Source: Chrysophaeum taylorii
Lineage: Eukaryota; Sar; Pelagophyceae; Pelagomonadales; Pelagomonadaceae
Direction: 5' to 3'
DNA length: 64,000 nt
Assembly: GCA_029834535.1 (NCBI GenBank)
Contig: JAQMWT010000022.1
Span: forward strand, 30,137 to 94,136
Shown here piece by piece: positions 28,290-38,519 of this stretch. The notes under the pieces are model-generated. The model saw only the letters and a program-made list of their open reading frames with translations, was not told the origin of the DNA and did not search any database. A program made the translations under genes and the position numbers. The stretch's first letter is position 1, and each line of letters opens with the position of its first letter.

Positions 28290-30593
28290 ATGATGCTATT
28301 GTCGCAGCTGGTGGTCGCGGTCGCCGGCGGCGCCTTGGCGGCGGAGGAGTGGATCACGGGTACCTACACTACGGGTACTCCCTATTCACATCAGACCGCG
28401 CTTGACAGACACCACCACATACTGTAGGGCACTGGAATTGTTGCAAGCCGTCTTGTGCTTGGAGCGGCAGAGGGAGCGTGGACACGCCCGTGCGAAGCTG
28501 CGAGGCGGATACGGGGGACGTCCTGACCGATCCAAATGTCCCGAGTGTCTGCGACGGCGGCACATCGGCGAAATGTGCCGACAACCAGCCCTTCAAGGTA
28601 AGCGAGGAGCTGTCGATGGGTTTCGCGTCCGCTGCCTCGGTTGGCGATGTCGACGGACTTTCCGGCGACGAGAATTGCGGCATGTGTTACGAGCTCGTGT
28701 GGAGCGACGAGGAGAATTTGAGTGCGCGACACGTTATCCAAGTAACGGACGTCTCCGAAGCCGTCGCCGGCTCGTTCGACCTCTTTATCCCGGGAGCGGG
28801 CCGGGGCCTCGGGTGCGAGATCCAGTATCCCGACTACGAGATCGAGGACTTCGATTGCAATAAATCCGGCGGTGGGTGTGACGACATCTCGAGCTGCGCC
28901 GGCCTGCCCGCCGAGCTCTTTCCGGGCTGCGCGTGGCGATTCGACGCGTTCGGGCGGACGACCGACGAGTCCGCGAACGTGCGCTTTCGTCGTGTCAAAT
29001 GCCCGTCCGAGCTGGTTGCCATCACCGGTGCGACGCCCAGCGACGACGACGACTACCCAGAGATCGAGTACGGCACGCAGCGCGCCTTGACAACCGACAC
29101 GAACCTGTGCTGTTTCTATTGGGAGTCTTCGGACCCGTGCGCCGATTGCCAGGCCAGCAACAGCGACACGACCGGGTACTGCGCGGAGCAGTGTTGAAAC
29201 ACGACGCGTCCTGGGACGGTACCTTGTTTACGATTTCGGCGCAGGTTCGCAGAGCGAGGAGAACTGTCTCACTTGCGCCCCGGAAGGCACGTTCTGCACG
29301 CCAACGCATCGCCCGACGCAACGCCCGACGCCCTATCCCACGCCGTCTCCAACGCCGAACCCAACACCATCACCGACCCCGCACCCGACGCCGGCGCCGA
29401 CGCCGCGTCCCACGCATCCGCCGACGCGGTTTCCAACGCCATCGCCGACGACGCATCCCACGCCATTTCCGACGCACGCGCCCACCACCGCGAACGTTTG
29501 TTGCTTCTACTGGGAAGAATCGACCAACCCGTGCTTCGACTGCGATCCCAGCAGCAGCGCCAGGAACGGCTTTTGCGCCACGCCGCGTCCCGATCAGTCA
29601 TTTCGCCTTGACGCGCGCTTTGTTTTTGGCACAGGCGCCGAGAGCGAGGAGAACTGCCTCGTTTGCAGCCCGACCGCTGCTTTCTGCGGGACACCGACCT
29701 CGTCGTCGACGACAACACCCCCGAGTCCTCGACCAACTTCGAGCAGTCAAGCAAAATCCCCGACGACGACTTGCGCAGACTCGAGCGACTGGTACAAGGC
29801 ATCCGAACCTCAGAAGGATTGCGCGTGGGTTTCCTCGTTTTCCGAGGCGCGCTGCGTCGTCAAGGGCGAGGACCAGAGCTTCGCATACAGTAGCTGCCCC
29901 GCGAGCTGTTCAACCTGCGAGACCGAGTGCGAGGGCGACGACGCCAACTTTTACGTCACTGATCCGAGCAAAGATTGTACCTGGGTCGGCCACGCCAGAA
30001 CAGTTCGCTGCAAGAAGACCGGCACGACGGGCTATGCCTACGCCCAGTGCAAGCACGCGTGCGGTCTCTGCTACTACGCGGATTGCACCGACGACGACGA
30101 CGACTGGGTGGGCCTTAAAATTCACTCGTCGCCATCATCACGTTGCGCGCCGCAGCAAATGCCGGGCGACCCCTCCAGGGACTGCGACTGGGTTGGCGAC
30201 TTCCGCCAGAACAGATGCGTAAAGGTTGGCGCGGACGGAACGTATGCCTACGAAAGCTGGTGAGTCGAAGACTCCGACTTTGTGCGTGACTTTCTTTCGC
30301 CTCAGCCGCCACTCCTGCAAGTCCTGCGCGCAAACGCTCGCGGGGTCGTGCAGCGACGACGCCTCGTGGTACAAAAAGGGTGACCCCGCGAAGGACTGTA
30401 TGCCAATGTCCCGAGTCAGCATTGCCGACCGTCCGCACGCAGGCGACTGGGTTGGGAATTTGCTTCCTACGCGCTGCGTCGTGAAGGGCGAAGACGATAC
30501 CTGGGCTTTTGAAGGTTCGTTGTCCCCTCAAATAAAGATGCGCGCTCATCTTCGTGCCGTACAGCTTGCCCCTTTACTTGCGACGTGTGCTGA
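28290..30593 (+). CDS. GH45-like protein with catalytic Asp replaced by Asn (cluster gene C)
   Basis: Eight exons: 28290-28374, 28428-29192, 29245-29586, 29635-30107, 30156-30259, 30306-30397, 30443-30514 and 30565-30593 (653 residues). Signal peptide, GH45-like domain, two CCFY modules separated by a long PTP-rich linker, and four six-cysteine repeats. The GH45 start reads [11 protein letters not shown] instead of [11 protein letters not shown]: the Tyr and the catalytic base Asp (HiCel45A Asp10 position) are both changed, the latter to Asn (codon 28436-28438). The second catalytic Asp remains ([10 protein letters not shown]). The domain is also shorter, losing part of the loop that reads EEFAYGGGAHPNIVGK in gene B. 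Hydrolysis is expected to be lost or very weak while cysteines and fold are kept, so a binding role is plausible. Intact exons argue against a pseudogene. Confidence 0.85.
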
Positions 30594-31606
30594 AGTCGCA
30601 CCCTTCCTCTGATGGTAAGGTTCACTTCTTCTTGTGAGTGACATAGCTGTTTGGCGCCTTGAAAAATCGACGAGGGTGTCATCAATATGGGGGACTTATT
30701 ACCTTGGTAAGCTGGCGGTGCTGGTTTGAGTTGGTCTAAAACAAACACACATGGGTAGGGGATCTGTCTGTCTTGAGCGAGTTGCGTCCTCTTTGAGCTC
30801 ACGCTCCGGGGAGAAAGGGTCAGGGTGGGAGGGTCCTTGCATTAAAGACCGACCACGTGTGACAAACACCGGTCGAGACTGCCTGGAGAGGGGTGGTTTG
30901 CGCGGCACAATGGACTCGGGCTCGATCGAATATTCGCAGACCGGCCTCGACACCGGGCTATATCAAGCCCCGGGTCCACTCTCTCTCCTGGGACAGGCAC
31001 ATTCCCACGGCTTTTTGCTTGAGCCTACCACTATGTACGGACAAGTTGCGCCGCCGCCAGGATGGGGAAATGGACCACGGATTGACTTTCTCTCTTCGTG
31101 GAAGGTAGCGTCGTCACTTGGTCACATCATGTGCTCGGACTTTTAAACTGACAATACGGATATTCTCCTTCGAGACTCACCATATGGCGTGTGGTCCACC
31201 GTCCGGTACTGCAGCAGCAATAGATTATGCGCCCCGCGGTCACGCACATCGTGCACTGCCAAACCGGCACTTCCGGAGGCTGTTGGTGCGATCATGATAG
31301 CACACAGTTGGTACGCCATCTTTTTGACCTGGCATCGACCATGAGCTGTGGACGGCATCGCATCCTAATGTCGCGGAGCACATTCAAATAGTTCTACGAC
31401 GTCACCGAGCGCGCGTGCAGTATTCAGACTCGTCGCTCGCAGGACGAACGAGATTTTCAAATGCGGAACTCCTGAGAGAGAATCAAAAATCGGATATGCA
31501 TGCAACTTTATCAGATACTTCATATTGCATCTCCCAATCATAGTGCCTTACCAAGGTTGTCAACACAATCGCCTACGATGCTTTTCACGCACAGTGCGCA
31601 CGCGCG

Positions 31607-31900
31607 ATGTGCCGCGTTACACGTCGCCAGACCTGGAAACATCAAATCAAGTTTTCAAGACTCCTTCAGCGCCTTGGCCTGGTGAGTATCAATACCTACA
31701 TCTTTCGCCGACCACTCCGCTGGGCAGGCCATGTGGCCCGCATACCCTGGAACCGCCTCCCTCGGAAAATGCTCTCCTCCTGGTGCGCCTCAACAAACGC
31801 CTCCGCGGGTCCCCACAGTTCACATACTGGCGGGGTCTCAGCATGGCACTCCGCAAATTCTACGTACGAACGAAGAGGCGGCACTCCCTCGTTCAAGACC
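31607..31900 (+). mobile_element. LINE 3' coding fragment
   Basis: One plus-strand frame reads RRPLRWAGHVARIPWNRLPRKMLSSW, of which LRWAGHVAR and NRLPRK are the conserved tail found at the end of many LINE reverse-transcriptase ORFs. The residues before it (SINTYIFRR) match the tail of the minus-strand LINE at 4.7-4.9 kb (SVDTYISRR), so the two probably belong to the same family. No RT core is present here. Confidence 0.65.
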
Positions 31901-33099
31901 GTGTCAACAGAAGACAGATATCATCTCGCCCTCAATCCTCTTTTCTATCGATCAATGATTCGTGAGGTTAGCAAAATTATCGTTTGTGGGAAGTGACAGC
32001 CGCGTTTGCGTGAGGGTAAAGCACGCTGGGCCGCTACATGATCTTGATGTCAGTTCCTTCGGTTGTGCGAGCCCGAGATAGGCGAGTCAAAATTGCAGTG
32101 TGAAAAAGAGTTTCCCAACGAGAAACTGGACAAATACGTTGGTTCTCGAGAGGGCCCGCAGCCTCTCTACGAGTCTTCAGAGGCTAAACCAAGAACCAAT
32201 GGTCCATCGCAAGAAGACATTCGATCCTCCATTCTGGCTCGATGAGCCCGGAGTTGCGTGCCAAAATGAAAATACGACACTCTGTGTTGTTCTCGCGACA
32301 TGCTCGCCCGGAATAATTTGCGGCGGCCTGTTTAGGACGTATGGCATTCTCCTGCTGCGACCATCTCCTAGCGTCATCTTCTCGTTTTACTTCACGGTTT
32401 TCTCTCTCTCTGCTTCATTTCTTCTTCTCTCCTCCTCCGTCATTTTGTTCCTGCTTCTGCTTCTTTCTTCGCCCTTCTTCTCCTGCCTGTTCAGTAAAAT
32501 TGTCCTCTATATTTCTCTTTAATTTTTCTTACTTCCGTCCTAGCTCTCCTGGCACCGCTTCTCTCTCATTTTTCTCCATTATCAAATTTTTTTTTGCTCT
32601 CGAGTGCTCTCTTTGCGCATTCTTGATTTCTCTGCACGGTCCTCTCATTCTCTTTTCTTTCACTTCCTCCATAAACTCCTTCTTGGGCCTGGGAGTTGCT
32701 TATTAAGTAATACACTAAGAGACCCCAGCCCAACGCACATGGGGCGTAGGCGAATAATCCAGCGCCGTGGCGCGCGGGATAAGAGTCACGGGCGTTCAGA
32801 CGGAGTTGCTAACAAAAAAAAATAAAAATACAACTAGATGGAAACATGAGAGGCGCAGAGGTCACCCGAACTGACGAGCATGGACAAAGCCGAGGGCACA
32901 AGCCGTCTTGACACGGGCCGCAGGACAACAAAAACGCGTTGTTGTTCGCCGCATGGTTCGTTTGGCATTCAGGTATGAAGATGTATCATCGAACAAGCGC
33001 ATTTTGCGTAGGCTAATCACAATGCGCAGGATCAGAATCACAGGGAAAGAGACGGGGGGCGCAGAACAAAGGGGCGTTGGGGGAGATTAAATTTTGACG

Positions 33100-33262
33100 C
33101 CTGTCGCCATGCGGAGACCGCGATTTGTGCCTGACAATCATCTCCTCGTTGGAACGTTTGCTCCTGCGCCCCACGGCTATCACCCGTCCCACTGCGAAAC
33201 TTCCCGGCTTCCAACCGGCCCGCCCGGGAGGCTAAGAGTGCCAACCTACGCCAGGAGGACGG
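33100..33262 (+). repeat. Dispersed repeat family, partial copy 2
   Basis: Matches the second half of the repeat at 1571-1860: the ACCGCGAT.TG..TGACAA stretch, CCGTCCCACTGCGAA, CCAACCGGCCCGCCCGGGAG and CCAACCTACGCC occur in the same order with small differences. Confidence 0.65.
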
Positions 33263-33546
33263 ATGCCCTCTCACACGGCGCAGCTTCCACCAAGGCACCG
33301 TTTTAGACCATCGAAAGAGGAAAAAGAAAGGCCCCGCGTCGTTATCCGACGTAACGTCAACACGACCGCACCAAGATTTTCCATCGACCGTTAATACGAA
33401 TCAAGGCCCGAGGGTCGAGACTAATAATAAGTAGTCTGATGATATGATGATGATGATGATGACTTGAGGAAGGAAGCGAGGAAACTGCGGGGAACATCCA
33501 CCTCGCGTTTCTTTCCTCAGAGAAGAAGCAGTCTACGAGAACGAGA

Positions 33547-35422
33547 ATGGTGTCGTGGCGGATTGCGCTCGCGATGGCCGGTCGCGCGTTGGCCGACGAG
33601 TGGATCACGGGCACTTATACCACGGGTACAACGACGCCAAATTGTCATCCTTGCAAGGCGCGTGACCATGTGCTTCTTTCTCTTCAGGATACTGGGATTG
33701 TTGCAAGCCGTCGTGTGCTTGGAGCGGCAAGGGGGACGTCGATGCGCCCGTGCGAAGCTGCGAGGCGGAGACGGGAAACGTGCTGAGCGACCCCGACGTC
33801 GCGAGCGTCTGCGATGGAGGTACGTCGGCGAGCTGCGTCGACAACCAGCCCTTCACGATCAACGACGAGCTGACGATGGGGTTCGCGGCGGCCGCGGTCG
33901 GCGGTTCTAGCGGGCTCTCCGGCGACGAGAATTGCGGCATGTGTTACGAGCTCGTGTGGACCGACGAGGAGTTTGACTACGGCGGCGGCGCGCACCCCGA
34001 CATCGTGGGGAAGCGGCACGTCGTCCAAGTTACGAACATCGGGTTCGACGTGACGGGCAGCCACTCGTTCGACCTCCAGATCCCGAGCGCGGGCCAGGGC
34101 CTGTTCGACACCGGGTGCGAGATCCAGTTTCCCGACTATAAAAGCAAACATTTCGACTGCGGCAACAACTACGGCGGCTGCGACGATATTTCGGGGTGCG
34201 AAGATCTCCCGGACGACCTCCGAGCCGGCTGCGAGTGGCGCTTCGACGGTAGCGTTTATGGGTGGAAAACAGAAAACGGCAAGTCGGACAACCCTTACGT
34301 GCGGTTCCGCCGCGTCAAGTGCCCATCCGAGCTTGTTGCCATTACTGGCACGACACCCAACGACGACGACGATTACCCCGAGATCGAGTACGTCACTTTT
34401 ACGCCCGCGCCGACGCTCGGTTACAACCCGTCGCCGCAGCCGACGACCAACGGTGTCTGCTGTTTCTACATCGAAGGCGGCGACGCGTGCGAAGACTGTT
34501 CGCCCGAGAACGGCATACGAGGCGGGTTCTGCATGGAGAGCGAGGAGAACTGTTTGTTTTGCAGCGCGACCGCGACGTATTGCGCGCCGACCGACTTGGA
34601 CGATTGCCCGGACGAAGCCGAGTGGTACAAGGAGGGCGATCAAACAAAAAACTGCTCGTGGGTGTCCGTACTGTCCACAAAACGCTGCAGCGTCAAGGGC
34701 GCGGACGGGAGGTTCGCGTACGAAGGGTGTCGCGGGAGCTGTCAGACGTGCGACAAAGGGTGCGAGGGGGACGACGCGGACTTCTACGTCGGCGATCCGA
34801 GCAAGGACTGCGATTGGGTCGGCAGAGCTAGCACGGTCCGCTGTAAGAAGGAAGGCTCCTCGGGATTTGCATATTCGCGGTGCAAATACGCCTGCGGCCT
34901 CTGCAACTACGAGAACTGCGACGACGACGAGGATTGGGTACGTGTTATTTTTTGAAGACGCGATCGCTCACCACCACCGCAGCAAATGCCCGGCGAACCC
35001 TCCAAAGACTGCGACTGGGTTGGCGACTTCCGCCAGAACAGATGCGTTAAAGTGGGCGACGACGGTTCTTTCGCTTTCGAGAGTTGGTGCGTTCTGTTTT
35101 CTTTCGACGAATCAAAGAAATAAATTTACCCCGCAGCCGCCACTCGTGCCACTCGTGTACGCGAATCATCACAAAAGCATGCAGCGACAGCACTTCGTGG
35201 TACAAGAGAGACGAACCTGAAAAAGGCTGTGAGATGCGTACAAGGCAAAAAGAGAAAATTTTTTTTTCAGGCGACTGGGTCGGAGGTTTCGCGCCCTCGC
35301 GTTGTGCCGTCAGAGGCGAAGACGATAGGTGGGCCTTCGAAGGTTCGTCTCGTCTTTCTGTGCGATAACCACTTTTTTTCTCCCGCGTAGCGTGCCCCGT
35401 TTCCTGCAGCACGTGCTCATAA
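33547..35422 (+). CDS. Secreted GH45 endoglucanase with one CCFY module (cluster gene D)
   Basis: Six exons: 33547-33625, 33688-34937, 34983-35086, 35137-35228, 35271-35342 and 35391-35422 (542 residues). Signal peptide (MVSWRIALAMAGRALADEW), then a GH45 domain with [12 protein letters not shown] (base Asp, codon 33696-33698), [40 protein letters not shown] (acid Asp) and [12 protein letters not shown]. One CCFY module follows a short Pro linker, without the introns that interrupt this module in genes A-C. Four six-cysteine repeats end the protein (CPVSCSTCS). Both catalytic residues are present, so it is predicted active. The 62-nt first intron differs from that of gene F at only two positions, so D and F share a recent origin or have exchanged sequence. 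Confidence 0.88.
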
Positions 35423-36079
35423 TCCTCTCTCCACGATGTGGTGGTGCTTCTTTTGGTGCACGTTTCGTTTTCTTAACCACGAACGACTTCTTGTAAAAAA
35501 AGTGCGGGGGGTGGAATAGGCTTCCTTCTACTTAATTTCAATGCGCGACAGACACTGCGCATTTCGCCGACGACGACGACGTTCGAATGACGGAAGAGCG
35601 CGGGAGCTCGCTCGTCCTAGCGCATTTTCACGCAATCGGAAGGGGCTAGGTATTATTGCCATCGTCGAAGGGACCTTCGTGTCGTTAGCCACAAATGTTG
35701 TAAGAAGGACTATCGTCGGTAGACTTGACACTACTCTTCTTCTTCTTCTTGTTGTTGTTGTTGTTGTTGCGAGTGAATAGATAATATTTTGTGAATGAAT
35801 GCGACACAAGGGAATTGATTGTTAACGGTTCATTCAGGGAGAAAAATAGGCGTCTCGAACCCCTACTAGCACACCATCTTCACTTTCATGCCGTTTGCCA
35901 CAAACGCAAGGAGGACGAACTATCGTTAAAGGTAGAAGAGTTTGACACTCTTCTTCTTCTTCATCTTTCTTTGCGCAAAAAAGAAAGAAGGAATAAATGA
36001 ATGCCACAAGGGCATTGATTTATTATCACCGGGTCATCAGTCCTGTTCCGAGAAAAAGTCGTCTAGGTAGGAGGTGACG
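35423..36079. repeat. Diverged ~190 bp direct duplication upstream of gene E
   Basis: Two similar units lie in tandem, about 35686-35855 and 35886-36065. Each has a GCCACAAA.G.. start, an AGGA..A.CTATCGT stretch, GACTTGACACT/GTTTGACACT with a CTTCTT tract, then GAATGAATGC.ACA.GGG.ATTGATT and a GAGAAAAA(T/G)...CGTC end. The first carries a TTCTTCTTG/TTG microsatellite. The duplication lies in the probable promoter region of gene E. Confidence 0.6.
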
Positions 36080-37284
36080 ATGAGGTGGCTGCTTTTGCTG
36101 GGCGTCGTGGCGGACGATGTGGTGACGGTAAATCTTCGAAGGCATCACGAACCGACGGCGCAACCCGTGTATGAACCGACGCCGAAACCCACTCGTGACG
36201 ACCGGCTCTGCTGCTTTTACTGGGTAACGGAAGATCCGTCACTGGATTAATTAATCTCGATAACGCTCACATAGGAGGACCGCGAAGATCCGTGTGTCGA
36301 CTGTTTGGAGGACAACGGCAACAGGGGAGGGTTTTGCACGGACAGCGAGGCGAACTGCGTCTATTGCAGCCCCTCGGCAGCGTACTGCAAGCCGGTGTCG
36401 GAGACGGCGACGATCTTGACTTGCCCGAACGACGAAAGCTGGTACAAGAAAGACGAAAAGGACAAGGACTGCGCGTGGGTCTCTGGGCGTGCGCCGTCGC
36501 GCTGCCTCGTCAAGGGCAAGTTTCGCTTGTCGTCGCCTCGAACGTGTCGCAGGCGAAGACGACGTTTACGCTTACGAAGCGTGTCCCGGGAGCTGTGACA
36601 CCTGCGACTGGAACGATTGCTTGGGCGACGACACTTCATTCTTCGTCAACACCCCGAGCAAGGATTGTTCCTGGGTCGCCAAAGCCAGGAAAATTCGTTG
36701 CAGAAAGTCGGGCTCGACGGGTTACGCGTTCGCGCGGTGCAAGCACGCGTGCGGCCTCTGCACTTTCAGCGACTGCACCGACGAGGACCAATGGGTACGC
36801 CACGGCATTTTTCCTTTCATCATCTCTGCCCTAGCACATGCTCGACGATACGACAAAGAACTGCAACTGGGCCGGCGAATACCGCCAAAATAGATGCGTC
36901 AGGAAGGGCGCCGACGGCGAGTACGCGTTTGATGCCTGGTGCAGCCAACTTCCGACCATTTGTGACTGACTGACTGAGTGACTCCCCCCGCAGCCGAAAT
37001 TCTTGCCAGGCCTGTGCCCAGACAATCTACGGTAACTGCAGCGACAGTACTGACTGGCACAAGGTGGACGAAGTCGACAAGGACTGTGAGTCCGCGCGAT
37101 CCTCGTCATCTTTCAACCCACGCGTGCTTAGGTCGTTGGGTAGGGGAGCAGGTGCCTGCGCGCTGCGCCGTCAAGGGTCACGACGATACGTGGGCTTTCC
37201 AATGTGCGTTTTGCTTGATGTTGCAGTTTTTTCACCTCCGTACTATCCGTCGCAGCGTGCCCCGTAACGTGCGAAGCGTGCTAA
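36080..37284 (+). CDS. Short secreted cysteine-rich protein without GH45 domain (cluster gene E)
   Basis: Seven exons: 36080-36223, 36275-36515, 36553-36794, 36835-36938, 36994-37085, 37132-37203 and 37256-37284 (307 residues). A leader (MRWLLLLGVVADD), a short Pro-rich segment (EPTAQPVYEPTPKP), one eight-cysteine CCFY module and four six-cysteine ShKT-like repeats make up the protein. No GH45 domain is present. The second intron (36516-36552, 37 nt) begins with GCAAGT, a classic GC-AG donor; using it restores the KGEDDVYAYEACPGSC reading expected from the paralogues. The last exons have exactly the same lengths as in the other cluster genes. It is the minimal member of the family, possibly a binding or structural protein for the same substrate. 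Confidence 0.78.
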
Positions 37285-38519
37285 ACCACATCGCCGGCGC
37301 GGTGAGCCTATCCAGCCTCCCACATACCTCGTTCTACCACGCTCAAGGAGGTTCCTTAAGTCTGGTGATAAAATGTCAGCCTTCGTGGCGACCTCGAGGG
37401 AACCTGCTGCTGCTGCTGCTGCTGCTGCGATGTCAGGATGAGTATAAAGCAGCTCTCAACACCCCATAAATTTTACTTACTAAATGAAGTGACTCGGAAA
37501 AAAAAACCTCCGTTTTTTGGTGAAAAAAACCAACAGACTGGGCTTCGGAGGAGCTTCTTATAAGGAGCGTATCATCTCTGCTTCCGGCACAAACTCGTCA
37601 TGACCAAAGGCAACACCTTGCTGAACGACCTGTTTGTCCTCCTACGCATGAATCGCGACGTTCCCGCCCGGGTCTGGTCCAAGTCTCAAGCCCACAGCGA
37701 CTACCGTGGGACCGGAGTCCTTGGGCCCCTTGGTCCCCATCTCTCTCTCCTTCTTTCTTTCCCTGTCGCGAAAAACGTGAATGGCCGCCACACAACCCAT
37801 TCTTCTTAACTCGCCTCACACCTTGCCAGACACCCTTAGCACGCTGTTTTCCTGGCGTCTTGTCTCCCGCCTCTCCTTTATAGCAGTGGCCTTTCGAAAA
37901 CGTTGTGATCTTGAGCTTGAGCTTGTCTTCTAGCGGCGGACAAGCCGCTCCTTCAAGTTGCTCCTGGACTCGAAAATTTTATTAGACCAACAATGATTTG
38001 GGAAAACAGAATCAATCCTAGCGCTCCCCGAGCTTCATCCAGATGTTCAAGGAGCGCATTGACAAGGCGGAATGAGTGGCCCAAGGGCGAGGCCACCACG
38101 CCTCGCAAGGTCGCGTCGAGGATAATAGATCGTACGATTTTGGCGACCTCAAGCGCGAACATACCTCGTTACGGGGTGCGGAGCAGCGGCCTGCACGCAT
38201 ACCTCGTGCGACTCGACTACAAGGAAGGAACCAAGCTCAACTCAAGAGGATGGATCAGAGCGCGCAAGCGCTGGGCTCCTCGGCCACCAGAACAAGCCAC
38301 CTCTCGCCGTGGAGCGTCCTTTGCCCGCCAAACTCAGACTCTGTACGGTACGCAAGTAGACAAGTGTCAGCATGACGTGGCAATAATAACATGCTGATAA
38401 ACATTTATTTGCCACAAAAGTTGGGGGTTGAGAACAATTTTTTGCTAGTAGGAATGATGAAGAACGTGTGCGTGGCGTGATTTCTCACAACAGGTACACA
38501 GCGCGGAGGCTTGTTCTCG
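37285..38519. other. Intergenic between cluster genes E and F
   Basis: Contains a (CTG)n tract at 37404-37429. Open frames at 37600-37809 (plus), 37953-38162 (minus) and 37993-38397 (plus) have no recognised domain and mixed codon usage. They may be transposon debris. Confidence 0.4.

Larger units (their letters stand above)
30594..33546. other. 3 kb spacer between cluster genes C and D with LINE and repeat fragments
   Basis: Separates genes C and D. It contains a 131-residue open frame (30751-31146, plus; MGRGSVCLERV) with no recognised domain and weak coding character, a LINE 3' fragment (31607-31900), a pyrimidine-rich tract (32380-32680) and a partial copy of the dispersed repeat (33100-33262). 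I see no host gene. The spacer splits the tandem array and may mark past insertions. Confidence 0.5.

Noticed and set aside
33684-34643. 319-codon minus-strand frame opposite GH45 gene D
   Set aside because: Antisense shadow of the GH45 exon; similar shadows occur opposite genes B and F.
37953-38397. Possible host gene between cluster genes E and F
   Set aside because: Overlapping frames on both strands lack domains, signal peptide or the third-position bias of neighbouring genes.
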